Below, one piece after another: positions 1 through 9,100 of a DNA stretch of 64,000 nucleotides; position 1 is the first letter of the stretch, and the number at the start of each line of letters is the position of its first letter. The notes under the pieces are model-generated. The model ran no database searches and was not told where the DNA came from. It was given only the letters and a program-made list of their open reading frames with translations. The position numbers and the translations under genes were made by a program. This DNA is from Natrinema amylolyticum (GTDB lineage: Archaea > Halobacteriota > Halobacteria > Halobacteriales > Natrialbaceae), in the NCBI RefSeq assembly GCF_020515625.1, contig NZ_JAIWPJ010000001.1, forward strand, positions 1,240,001-1,304,000. Direction: 5' to 3'.

Positions 1-71
1 GCGTCCGTTTCCGATCGAAACACCGTTAGTCGCTGGGGACGGTCACGACCCTCGAACCGCTATCGCCGCCG

Positions 72-845
72 TCAGGCGATCTCGAGGGCGTCACGGTCGG
101 CCCCCGCCAGTTCGACCAGCGCGTCGGCCTCGAGCAGGTGACACTCCCCGGGAACGACGAGCAGATGCAGCGGGTCGCCGAACTCCCGGTCGGCCAGCTC
201 GGTCATCGTCCCGGCCTCGACGAGCGGATCGGGGCTGCCCGCGCGAGCGACGACGACGCCCACGAGGTCGGGGTACGCCTCGGCGAGCAACTCGGCACCG
301 ACGTCGGCGGTCATGTACTCCTCCCGCTCCGCTTTGATGTCCAGATAGACGACCGTGTGCAGGCCGTCGGCCCGGTTGTCGTCGATCGTCTCCGTCACGC
401 TCGCGGGGAGGCCTTCGGCCCCGTGGGCGTAGGGAAACGGCAGCGTCGTCGCCTTCCCGAACCGGTAGTTCTGCAGCCCGGTGAGCGCGCTGGTGGCCGT
501 CTGGGCAGTGACGCCGTGGATCACTCGCGTCTCGATCCCGCGATCGTGGGCCCGCAGCCGGAGGTCGACGTGGGTCGTCGAGATCATCGTGTCGCCCGCC
601 GTCAGGAACGCGACGTCCTCGCTCTCGGCCGCCTCGAGCATGTCCTCGGGATGCTGTTCGACACCGGCGCGGTCCCGGACCTCGATCTCTGTCTCGTGGT
701 AAGACTCGAGGTCCTCGATCGTCGTTCCGATCAACCGGCTGGTATAGAACTCGGCGTAGACGCGGTCGGCCGCCTGCAGGGCGTCGCGCCCCTCGACGGT
801 GATCGAGCGCTCGTCGTAGAGACCGAGGCCGATGAAGGTGAGCAT
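72..845 (-). CDS. dphB: Diphthine synthase (diphthamide biosynthesis methyltransferase)
   Basis: A 257-aa SAM-dependent methyltransferase of the tetrapyrrole-methylase fold. It methylates the modified histidine of archaeal elongation factor 2 during diphthamide synthesis, in the cytoplasm. The N-terminus MLTFIGLGLYDERSIT, the early AADRVYAEFYTS stretch and the central FLTAGDTM and GVTAQTATSALTGLQNYRFG segments are typical of DphB. Length is normal for archaeal family members (about 255-265 aa). The start ATG directly precedes the conserved LTFIGLGL strand. It is followed on the other side of a 69-bp gap by the Rieske-like gene on the same strand, with no obvious functional link. Confidence 0.95.
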   Translation of the reverse strand: MLTFIGLGLYDERSITVEGRDALQAADRVYAEFYTSRLIGTTIEDLESYHETEIEVRDRAGVEQHPEDMLEAAESEDVAFLTAGDTMISTTHVDLRLRAHDRGIETRVIHGVTAQTATSALTGLQNYRFGKATTLPFPYAHGAEGLPASVTETIDDNRADGLHTVVYLDIKAEREEYMTADVGAELLAEAYPDLVGVVVARAGSPDPLVEAGTMTELADREFGDPLHLLVVPGECHLLEADALVELAGADRDALEIA

Positions 846-914
846 AGGCGGTCGTACTGCCAGCGCCCGGAATACCCTTTCGAGACGACGGCCGAGCCGT
901 CGGTACCGACGCGG

Positions 915-1433
915 TCAGAAGCCGATGTGAGAGGTCGACGCCGGGCCGTCGTCATCGCCTCCGTCGTCGATGCCGCCCTCGTGGGCGAAGGTCACGTCGT
1001 CGTCGGTCAGATAGACGACGCCGTCCTCGACCGTGACGTCGACGGACGGCAGCGTCGTGTCGGCCGCCTCGCCGTTGTCGCAGTAGCCCGAGCAGGCGTC
1101 GAACATCGACCCGTGTTTCGGACAGATGATCTGGCCGTCGCGCATCGCGACCCCGCGGCCCGTATCGAGCCGCTGTGCTTCGTGCGTGCAGCGGTTGATC
1201 CACGCTTCGACCCCGTCGTCGGGAGCGTCAGCGACCGAGGGCTCGGAAGACGCGGAGCGCCTTCCGGTGTCGTCGTCCCCGGACCGACTGCCTGTCGAAC
1301 CGTGCTCGACACCGTCTTCGCAGGGAACGAGGACCACTTCGTCGGGCTCTCCGTACTGATCTCGAACCGTGAACAGCCACGAGCGATTCTCGTAGACCGT
1401 CTCGACGGTCGTGAGTCGTGTTCGCACGCTCAT
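915..1433 (-). CDS. Rieske-type [2Fe-2S] domain protein
   Basis: A 172-aa soluble protein whose C-terminal half carries a Rieske centre signature: CTH near residue 97 and CPKHGSMFD about 20 residues later, giving the C-x-H and C-x2-H ligand pairs. No membrane anchor or oxygenase domain is visible, so it resembles stand-alone Rieske-like ferredoxins that pass electrons to unknown partners. I chose the ATG at 1433 (MSVRTRLTTVETV) because the next possible ATG, at 1487, adds 18 unconserved-looking residues. A hydrophilic insert around residues 45-75 (GSTGSRSGDDDTGRRS) separates the N-terminal strands from the cluster domain. Electron-transfer role is inferred from the motif. Confidence 0.85.
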   Translation of the reverse strand: MSVRTRLTTVETVYENRSWLFTVRDQYGEPDEVVLVPCEDGVEHGSTGSRSGDDDTGRRSASSEPSVADAPDDGVEAWINRCTHEAQRLDTGRGVAMRDGQIICPKHGSMFDACSGYCDNGEAADTTLPSVDVTVEDGVVYLTDDDVTFAHEGGIDDGGDDDGPASTSHIGF

Positions 1434-1580
1434 CTCGAGCGGACGGTACGTGCGTCGCATGGAAATACGCTCGGCATCCCCCGACATTTCGTATAGCGGT
1501 TATCGGTTCATGTCTGATTTTGACGGGGACACTGTCGGCGAAAACGTCAGCGTTACGGCGGGCCGACGGCCAGTTCGCGT

Positions 1581-2570
1581 ATGGAAGTCCCGTGCGTTCG
1601 CGTCGCGCCCGAGAACGGAGAAGCCACGCGCACGGCGCTCGCCGACGCGGACCTGATCGACGACGAGTACGAAATCGCCGTCGAGGACGGCTGGCTCTAC
1701 ATTCCGGTCATCGATCCCGATTCCGTTCGGGACGTACTCGAGGACGCCGACGTCGTCTCGCGCACGGTCGCCGAGCGCGAGAGTCAGACGACGCCCGCCG
1801 ATCTCCTCGCGTTCGACCCGACTTACGAGCGCCTCGGCGAGGCCGCGCTCATCGACGAGGACGATTCAGAACGCGCGCGCGCAATCGCGGACGCCGTTCT
1901 CGAGTCCGATCTCCCCGCGGAGACGGTTCTGAACAAGGCCTCGAAGGTCAAAGGCGAGACGCGAGTCCGAGACTGGGAGCTGCTCGCGGGCGAGAACACG
2001 GAGGTCGTCCACCGCGAGTACGGCTGTGAGTTCCTGCTGGATCTTGCCGAGGTCTACTTCTCGCCGCGGCTCGCGACCGAACGACACCGCGTGGCCGAGC
2101 AGGTCGATGCGGGCGAGCGCGCCTTCGATATGTTCGCCGGCGTCGGTCCGTTCGTGATCCCGTTCGCGAAACGCGGCACGGAGTGCGTCGGGGTCGATAT
2201 CAACGCGGACGCGATCGACTACCTCCGCGAGAACGCGCGCCGAAACGGCGTCGACGATCGGGTAACCGCGATCAACGACGACGTCCGCGAGGTCGCCGCC
2301 GAGTACGAGGGCTGGGCCGACCGAATCGTGATGAACCTCCCCCACAGCGCGGACGAGTTCCTCGAGTCAGCCGTGACCCTGGCGAGCGAGGACTGTACGC
2401 TCCACTATTACGACATTCAACACGAGGATGACCCCTTCGGGCCGGGCGAACGCGCGATCCGCGCGGCCGCGCAGCCGGAGTACGAGGTCACCGTCGAAAC
2501 CCGCCACACCGTCCGGTCGTACGCCCCACACGAGCTGAACGTCTGTCTTGACGTCCGACTCGAGCGATAA
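1581..2570 (+). CDS. trm5: tRNA (guanine(37)-N1)-methyltransferase, Trm5 type
   Basis: A 329-aa class I SAM methyltransferase that modifies G37 next to the anticodon and protects the reading frame. The N-terminal third is the small Trm5 domain that contacts tRNA. The methyltransferase core starts around residue 150 (EVYFSPRLATERHR), with SAM-binding FDMFAGVGPFVIP and the active-site motif NLPHSADEFL, which matches the NLP/NPP motif IV of Trm5 enzymes. Length fits the archaeal aTrm5 family. It stands alone on the plus strand, divergent from the Rieske-like gene with about 150 bp between starts, and lies 100 bp before a tRNA-Thr gene. Confidence 0.93.
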   Translation: MEVPCVRVAPENGEATRTALADADLIDDEYEIAVEDGWLYIPVIDPDSVRDVLEDADVVSRTVAERESQTTPADLLAFDPTYERLGEAALIDEDDSERARAIADAVLESDLPAETVLNKASKVKGETRVRDWELLAGENTEVVHREYGCEFLLDLAEVYFSPRLATERHRVAEQVDAGERAFDMFAGVGPFVIPFAKRGTECVGVDINADAIDYLRENARRNGVDDRVTAINDDVREVAAEYEGWADRIVMNLPHSADEFLESAVTLASEDCTLHYYDIQHEDDPFGPGERAIRAAAQPEYEVTVETRHTVRSYAPHELNVCLDVRLER

Positions 2571-2670
2571 CCGGGCGTCTGAGCTCGGTTCTCGAGTCGC
2601 GTAACTCACTCACACGACCGGATCGATTCGCAACCCTTATGGACGATATCGATCGTACAAATGAATGCGC

Positions 2671-2744
2671 GCCGGTGTAGCTCAGACTGGCAGAGCGAAT
2701 CCTTCGTAAGGATTAGGTCGAGGGTTCAAATCCCTCCACCGGCT
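2671..2744 (+). tRNA. tRNA-Thr (CGT anticodon)
   Basis: A complete cloverleaf can be folded by eye. The 7-bp acceptor is GCCGGTG with CACCGGC. The D-arm is GCTC/GAGC. The anticodon stem AATCC/GGATT encloses the loop TTCGTAA with anticodon CGT, which reads ACG. The T-arm is GAGGG-TTCAAAT-CCCTC. No CCA is encoded and no intron interrupts the anticodon loop. An A/T-rich stretch (cccttatgg, about 2634-2642) lies at the right distance upstream to be the box A promoter. A degenerate copy of its 3' half follows at 2825-2850. Confidence 0.97.
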
Positions 2745-2824
2745 TATTCTGTCGCGAACAAACTCGTGAGCGACGAATATGCCCTGGAGGGATTTGAATC
2801 AGGGAGCAGCTTTGCTGCGACCGT

Positions 2825-2850
2825 GGTTCATAATCCCCTCCACCGGCTTT
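2825..2850 (+). repeat. Degenerate duplicate of the tRNA-Thr 3' end (att-like scar)
   Basis: The segment ggttcataatcccctccacc followed by ggcttt repeats the T-loop/acceptor 3' half of the tRNA-Thr gene (2723-2746) with two one-base insertions. Between the two copies, at 2784-2800, lies an inverted copy of the T-arm (tggagggatttgaa). Duplicated 3' ends of tRNA genes are the usual footprint left by tyrosine-recombinase integration, but no integrase is present. Seen directly: the duplication. Inferred: that it is an old attachment site. Confidence 0.6.
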
Positions 2851-3553
2851 CCTCGGTTTCTACACTACTCAGCGGGCAGCCTCTCATTCGAGCGGGTAGT
2901 CTCTCGATTTCCGTCGGAATCGCTGTGTAACCGGATAATTGCAACTGAGATGTGACCGATCTCGAGCGCCACCCGGTCGCCGGCTCGAGCGAGGCGATCG
3001 CGACGAGACCGGAGGCCTCGAGTAACGGACTGAAATCGGGATGTAGACACGCTGTCCGGCAGGTTCAATTTAGTAGAGCGATCCAAGTCGGGCTTGTAGA
3101 GAAGGGACAGCGACCCCGTTCAACACGGCTATAAACTGGATACGGCGATATCAAATCGTACGAACCGGACGATCGGTGCATCATAGCCGATCGCGGAAAT
3201 CGGACGAGAGGAGTCTCTCACAACCGGTCTGGACCGTCGAGAACGGCCGACGGACAGTCGAAATCCGCGATAGCAGGGGCTGAAGCAGTGATCGTCGCGA
3301 GAAGGGGAGTATGGGGGGTACGACGGCAGGACGTGCGTGTATGGCGCGGTGATGATGTGGCTTCCTGCCGTACTCTCGAGTATATGCTCGATCGGCATAG
3401 GGGTCTCTCCAAACACGTTTGGTCCGTCGATGGTGACGGTCTTCGGCGGAAGAGTGACGACCGTTTCGGTCGTTCCGAGACGGTCCCCCGGCATGACGGC
3501 CAGGGAACTGACGTTGTCCCTCGAGTTCGAGAGGAGCTGAGATAGGTTCGCCG
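2851..3553. other. Intergenic region with no recognisable gene
   Basis: About 700 bases between the tRNA-Thr scar and the convergent end of the biotin transporter operon. Short open frames exist on both strands, the longest believable one on the minus strand from an ATG at 3494 down to 3129 (122 codons), but none has recognisable domains. It could be decayed DNA left by an element once integrated at the tRNA. I see no transposase, integrase or toxin fragment. Confidence 0.5.
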
Positions 3554-4258
3554 TCAGACGAACGCGGAGCACGCGAGGGTGACCGCGAGGACGAGCACAG
3601 GGTAGTCGGCCCGCGAGAAGGTCAGCGGCGGGAGGGTGGGGTTCCACGCGAAGCATCTCGCTTGCAGCGCGAGCGAGAGTCGATCGGCACGGTCGAAGGC
3701 CCGTGTCAATCCGAGCACGCCGACCGTGCTGGCGCGGTCGACCACCCCGCGTTCGGTCCCCAGCCGGGCGGCCATCGCCTCGCGGATCGTCCGGAGGTCG
3801 CCCCGAAGCACGGGGAGAAATCGGAAGACGAGCCCGACGCCGATGCCGAGTATCTGCCCCGGTTTGCCGGGAATCGTTCGCTGAATCGCCGCTCGAGAGT
3901 CCCGAACCGGGGTCGAGCGAACGTAGGCCGCACTGACGAGCAGGATGAGCAGGACTCGGTAGCTCGCCAGCGCCGATGTCGTCGCGGCCGAACGATCGAA
4001 CCAAGGCGCGCCGAGCGTCACCCCTGAGAGCAGCGGTGCGAGCGCGAGGATGAACAGCGCGAACCGGTAGGCCGAGAGCGCGCGGCCGAGCGGAACGCGC
4101 GCCGCGACCAGCGCGACCGCCGTCACCGCCGAGAGGACGAGCAACGCTCGCGGCGTCGGATGCGCCAGGGCGGTGGCGGCGAACCCGATCTGCACTGCCA
4201 GCTTCGTCCGGGGATCGAGCCGGTGTGCGAACGTGTCGTCGGGGTCGTAGGTCAACAT
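3554..4258 (-). CDS. ecfT: ECF transporter transmembrane component EcfT (BioN/CbiQ family)
   Basis: A 234-aa integral membrane protein with several hydrophobic segments, beginning LTYDPDDTFAHRLDPRTKLAVQ, the typical EcfT N-terminus. A conserved cytoplasmic coupling region (REAMAARLGTER, then LTRAFDRADRLSLALQARCF) contains the alanine/arginine-type motifs that contact the ATPases. It couples ATP hydrolysis to the substrate-binding S component. It is last in the bioY-ecfA-ecfT set, 67 bp after ecfA. The partner BioY indicates biotin as substrate. Confidence 0.9.
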   Translation of the reverse strand: MLTYDPDDTFAHRLDPRTKLAVQIGFAATALAHPTPRALLVLSAVTAVALVAARVPLGRALSAYRFALFILALAPLLSGVTLGAPWFDRSAATTSALASYRVLLILLVSAAYVRSTPVRDSRAAIQRTIPGKPGQILGIGVGLVFRFLPVLRGDLRTIREAMAARLGTERGVVDRASTVGVLGLTRAFDRADRLSLALQARCFAWNPTLPPLTFSRADYPVLVLAVTLACSAFV

Positions 4259-4325
4259 CGGTTCTCGCTCACTCGCCGCGTCGGCAGGTCGGTTGGCCCG
4301 CTTCGATCGCCCGCGGAACGCGCCG

Positions 4326-5030
4326 TCATCGGCCGGGAACCCGCACCTTGAGGCCCTCGAGTGCCCCCAGCGCGTCCTCGGGCGGTCCGTCGATGGCGAC
4401 GCGGCCGTCGCGCATGGCGATCACGCGATCGGCGAGCCCGCAGACGTCTCTGAGGTCGTGGGTCGCGAGCAAGACGCCGGTGCCGTCGGCCGCCAGCGCT
4501 TCGAGTCGCTCGAGGACCGAGCGTCGGGCCGGTTCGTCGAGCCCGGTGAAGGGTTCGTCGAGGACGAGGTGGGTCGGCTCCATCGCGAGCGTGCCCGCGA
4601 TCGCGACGCGGGACTGCTCGCCGCCCGAGAGGGCGTCGATCCGGTCGTCGTCTCGGCCGGTCATGTTCACCGCCTCGAGCGCGGCCGCGACGCGGCGATC
4701 GATCTCGTCGCGCTCGAGGCCGAGGTTCTCGGGACCGAAGGCGACGTCCGCGCCTACGGTCGCCGAGACGAACTGGTCCCGTGGGTGCTGGAAGACCATG
4801 CCGACGCTCGAGCGGGCGGCGATCAGATCGTCTTCGACGGGCGTGCCGTTGACACGAACCACCCCGGAATCGGGGGTCAGCAGGCCGTTGCAGTGGCGCA
4901 GCAGCGTCGTCTTCCCGCTGCCGTTGGCCCCCGCCAGCAGGACGAACTCGCCGTCGTCGATCGACAGCGAGACGTCCTCGAGGACGGGAACGTCGTCGAA
5001 CGAGTGGGAAACTGACTGAAACTCGATCAT
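4326..5030 (-). CDS. ecfA: ECF transporter ATPase EcfA (BioM/CbiO family)
   Basis: A 234-aa ABC ATPase with Walker A GANGSGKTT (residues about 37-45), Q-loop FQHPRDQF, signature LSGGEQSRVAIA, Walker B HLVLDEPFTGLD and the switch histidine in ATHDL. It powers the ECF biotin importer with EcfT. Only one ATPase gene is present, so it probably works as a homodimer. The start ATG at 5030 (MIEFQSVSHSFDD) was chosen because longer upstream reading is basic, low-complexity sequence antisense in character. The gene begins 25 bp after the bioY stop, consistent with one transcript. Confidence 0.93.
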   Translation of the reverse strand: MIEFQSVSHSFDDVPVLEDVSLSIDDGEFVLLAGANGSGKTTLLRHCNGLLTPDSGVVRVNGTPVEDDLIAARSSVGMVFQHPRDQFVSATVGADVAFGPENLGLERDEIDRRVAAALEAVNMTGRDDDRIDALSGGEQSRVAIAGTLAMEPTHLVLDEPFTGLDEPARRSVLERLEALAADGTGVLLATHDLRDVCGLADRVIAMRDGRVAIDGPPEDALGALEGLKVRVPGR

Positions 5031-5055
5031 CGAGCCGACTCCCGTAGGGTCGCCA

Positions 5056-5640
5056 TCACGTTGGATCGATGCGGCCGCTTTTGACGATCGCGATCGCGGC
5101 GGCGATCTTGAGCAGGTCGCCCGGGATAAACGGAACGACGGCGAGTTGGACGGCTTCGATCGTGCCGAGCTCGAGAACGTATCCGAGCCAAGTCGTCCCG
5201 AGCGCGTAGATGATGACGAGCGCCGCGAGTAACACCGCGGCGAGGACCGGGGTCGAGGTCTTGGTCGGGTTCTCGAGGTTCCCGCGGCCGTGGACCAGGG
5301 CCCCGATGACGAACGCGGCGATCGGGTACGCCCAGAGGTATCCCGCGCTGTCACCGACGAGAACGCCGATCCCGCTCGTACCGGTGGCGAATACCGGGAG
5401 TCCGACGGCCCCTGCGGTCAGGTAGAGCCCGGCTGAGACCGGTCCCCAGACCGGGCCGAGGTAGAGCCCCATGAGGTAGATGACGAGGACCCCCAACGAC
5501 ACCGGTACTGGCGAGAACGGGATCGGAATCGATCCCACGACGGCGGCCGCGCCCATCAGCGCTGCGAGAACAGCCGCCCGCGCGAACGACCGGACGACCT
5601 CGTCGTCGACGCGTTCGACCGAATTCTGATCTGTTGCCAT
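5056..5640 (-). CDS. bioY: Biotin-specific S component BioY
   Basis: A 194-aa membrane protein of the BioY family, the biotin-binding subunit of an ECF transporter. It shows about six hydrophobic segments, and the conserved GLYLTAGAVGLPVF and GDSAGYLWAYPIAAF stretches that line the binding pocket in BioY proteins. The C-terminal FIPGDLLKIAAAIAIV segment is also characteristic. It is the first gene of bioY-ecfA-ecfT on the minus strand. BirA, which attaches biotin to carboxylases and has a DNA-binding domain, is encoded at 12952-13890, so uptake and use of biotin are both represented. Confidence 0.93.
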   Translation of the reverse strand: MATDQNSVERVDDEVVRSFARAAVLAALMGAAAVVGSIPIPFSPVPVSLGVLVIYLMGLYLGPVWGPVSAGLYLTAGAVGLPVFATGTSGIGVLVGDSAGYLWAYPIAAFVIGALVHGRGNLENPTKTSTPVLAAVLLAALVIIYALGTTWLGYVLELGTIEAVQLAVVPFIPGDLLKIAAAIAIVKSGRIDPT

Positions 5641-6136
5641 ACCCCGCCACTCTCGTAAACCCGGATCAATACTTCGGTTTCCGAGACTATCGGAAAGCGG
5701 ACTGACACGTCGTCTCGAGTCGATTCCGTCGCAGATGACGGTTCGGGACCGAGCCGAAACAGCGGGCTTCCTTCCGGTTTCGGCGACGGTCGCTCACGAT
5801 GTCCGGTTACTGGTCGCGCCGGGAGACGGCCGTCGCTCGGCCGTTCGCGCTGACTGCGCACTCGAGCGGAGCGGGTAATCACTGATTGTCTCGTCTCGCT
5901 AACCGAAACGACCGGCGGTCTTATGCGTTCGTTCCGCCCCGTGGTGGAAAAATGCGAACCGGTAGTACGAGGGCCGTCGATTGGGGGAATCACGTCGCGA
6001 AAGTGGGTGTCAGACGAACCGACGACGGACCGGAAGTCCGATATTGGAGCGGACGTCGGATCCGCGATCATGCGAGTCGCGGACGGAACGGCGGGGTCGC
6101 GACGGGGACGAGCGACGCGACAGGAGGACTCGTTCG
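5641..6136. promoter_or_regulatory. Divergent intergenic region between bioY and the giant surface protein gene
   Basis: About 500 bases with no gene I can support. It should hold the promoters of bioY (reading left) and of the surface protein (reading right). I do not see a clear BirA-type operator. Immediately before the surface-protein ATG there is a strong Shine-Dalgarno-like aggagg at 6122-6127, nine bases before the start, which is unusual among the mostly leaderless genes here. Confidence 0.45.
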
Positions 6137-9100
6137 ATGAGGCGGACGCGAACTATCGCCGTCGTTCTGATCACAGCCGCGATGATCGGCAGCGTCGTCG
6201 CGTTGCCGGCACTCGGGGGCGGCCTCGAGCGGGTCGCGCCGGACGACGCTTCCGACGCGGCCGTCGAATCGCCCACTGGAGACGAAATGCAGGCGGCGCT
6301 CCAGAACGAGAGCGCGCGGGCGAGCACGCAATCGACGACCGGCACCGACCTCGAGTTCGAGCCGATACCCATGGGGCCGTCCGCGACGGACGGCGTGTCG
6401 ACTACCGCGGACGGCGGAGCGGCCGCGCAGACGTCGGTCCAGCAGGAGTACGAGGACGCCGTCGAATCGGGCGTCAGCGAGGGGATCGCGCTCGTCCAGT
6501 CCCAGGGCGTCGAGGTGACCCAGGAGCAGCGAACGGCGGCGCTCGAGGGTGCTCAGGGATCGGCCTCCCAGTATCAGTCCGTCGAGGCCGAGCAGGTTCA
6601 GGCGGCGACGAAGGGCGCGGTCCACGGCGCGCTGATTCAGGAACAGTCGGTGAACGCGACCCAGATCCAGTACGCGGTCGGCGGCGCGACCGCCGGCGGG
6701 CTCTCCCAGTCCCAGTCGGTGAACGCGACCCAGTTACAAAGCGCGACCTGGGGGGCAGCACACGGCGCGGTCGCCCAGAGCCAGCGCGTGAGCGTCGAGC
6801 AGTTGCAGGTCGCGACCCGCGGTGCGGCCGCGGGCGCCGCGAGCGAGGCGGGCGCGAAAGACGTCGGCGAGGTGCCGAAGATCCAGGAAGCGGCGCAGGG
6901 AGCGGCCTACGGCGCGCTGACGCAGTACCAGTCGATATCGATCGAACAGCGCCAGCGGGTGACGCTCGAGCACGTCCAGCACGCGGCAGCCGGTGCCGCA
7001 GCCGGCTCGCTCGAGGGGAGTACGCGAGCGGCGTTCACACAGGAACAGCGCGTCGAGGTCGAGCAGCGCCAGCGGGTGACGATCAAGCAGATTCAGAAGG
7101 TCGCCGCCGGGGCGGCGAAGGGCGCGCTCGTACAGGAACAGGAGGTCTCCGTCGAGCAGACGCAGGCAGCGGCCCGCGGCGCGAGTCGAGGGTCGCTGAA
7201 ACAGGTGCAGTCCGTCAGCATCGAACAGTACCAGCGAATCTCGATCACGCAGGTCCAGGAGGCGTCCTACGGCGCGGCGAAGGGGGCGATCTCTCAGAGC
7301 CAGGAGGCGACCGTCGAACAGATTCAGGCGGCCGCTGACGGGAGCGCGGGCGGTGCGCTCGTCCAGCGCCAGACGGTGTCAGTCGCGCAGGTGCAGTCGG
7401 CCGCGACCGGTGCCGCAGAGGGTGCGGTGACGAGCGCGATCCAGCGGCAGGAAGTCACCGTCCAGCAGGTGCAAGCCGCCGCGTTCGGTGCCAGTCAGGG
7501 ATCGGTGACTCAAACGCAGATCGTCGATGTAACGCAGGTCCAGCGCCTCGCACGGGGCAGCGCGAGCGGAGCACTCGTCCAGTCACAGGCGGCGTCGGTC
7601 ACGCAGATCCAGAGCGCGGCGAGTAGCGCCAGTCAGGAGACCGCTCGCGTCGTCCAGTCCCAGCAAATCAGTATCACGCAACTCCAGACGGTGACCCAGG
7701 AGACCGCGGCCGACGCGGTCGCATACGCAGTCCGCGAGGAGACCGCCGACGTGACGGTGATCTCTCAGCACGTCGAGGTCGAAGTCGTCCAGCGGATCGA
7801 GACGATCGACCGGATCGAGGGGACGGCCTCGATCGACTTCCCCGATCAGGAGTCCGCGGGCGAGACGGTCAGGATAGAGGACGTCTCGCTCTCGGAGGGC
7901 GGCTTCGTGGCCGTCTACGGCGGCGTCGCCGTCGACGCCGATCCCGACGATATCGTCGGCGTCTCGAGCGAGCTCGAGGCCGGCGAGCACGAGAACGTCA
8001 CGGTCGAACTCGACGAGCCGCTCGCGGAGAGCGACGCGCTCGTGGCGGTCGTCCACCACGATACGAACGACGACGGAACGTTCCAGTACGCCGAGTCCGA
8101 CGGCGAAGAGGACGTGCCGTACGCCACCCAGAGCGGCGCACCGGTGCTCGACGGCGCGTTCGTGACCGTCGCGGACGAACCCGACGAACCGAACGCGACG
8201 CTGTCGGTCGACGACCAGACGGGCGACGGTGAAACCCTCGCCGTCGCCGAAGCGAACGCGTCCGTCCCCTACACCGTGACCGCGGCGTACGACGGTGCGA
8301 CCGTCGAGAGCGACACCTTCGCGGCCGGCGCGGGAGTCACGAACCTCACGCTCGACCTCGAGCCGCCGCTCGAAGAGAACGCGACCGTCGACGTCTCGGT
8401 CGTCGGCGAGGACGGGACGGCGCTCGCGAACGAGACGATCGAGTACACTATCGCCGACGACACGAACGAGACCGATGTCGTCGACTCCGCGCCGGAGGCA
8501 GAGGGGATGCTCGCCGTCGTCGATTACAATATCGATGTCGGCGAGGAGAATCCGGAGGATGAGTACGTCGTCTTAGAGAATACGGGTAACCGTACGCTCG
8601 ACGTCACCGGGTGGACCTTGCAGGACCGCTTCGATGAGGGTGTCGTCGACGGGTCAGGATACAACCCCCTGACGTTCCCCGAGGGCTTTACCCTCGAGCC
8701 TGGCGAGACGGTGACCGTCGTCACTGGTCCCGGTGAAGACACGGAAGATACCCTTCACTGGGATATCGAAACGCCCGTCTGGAACGCGTCCGGAGACGAT
8801 GTCGTCGTCCTCGACGGCAATGGCGATATCGTCCTCGAGCAGTCGATCGGCGAGGAGCAACCCGAAGCAACGCTTTCGGTCGACGACCAGGAGGGCGACG
8901 GCGAGACGCTCGAGATCGACGCGGCGAGTGCGTCCGTGCCGTACGTCATTACCGCGGAGTACGACGGCCAACGGGTCGACAGCGACCCCTTCGAGGCCAA
9001 CGAGTCAGTCGCGGAGCAGACCCTCGAACTGGAGCCGCCGCTCGAAGAGAACGCGACCGTCGACGTTTCGGTTCGCGCCACAGCGGACGACGCGGTGCTG

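Noticed and set aside
138..1496. A long plus-strand open frame opposite dphB and the Rieske-like gene
   Set aside because: Its translation is arginine/valine-rich low complexity and mirrors the real minus-strand genes; such shadows are normal in GC-rich DNA.
3129..3494. Possible 122-codon minus-strand gene before the biotin transporter
   Set aside because: No motif, odd composition and no promoter or ribosome site; left as unannotated spacer.
5923..7338. A 470-codon frame overlapping the repeat part of the surface protein
   Set aside because: It is an out-of-frame reading of the repeats; the other frame has a signal peptide, Shine-Dalgarno and recognisable domains.
6560..7740. Repeats considered as a CRISPR array
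   Set aside because: They are in-frame, diverged and encode a regular peptide; no spacers of fixed length and no cas genes.
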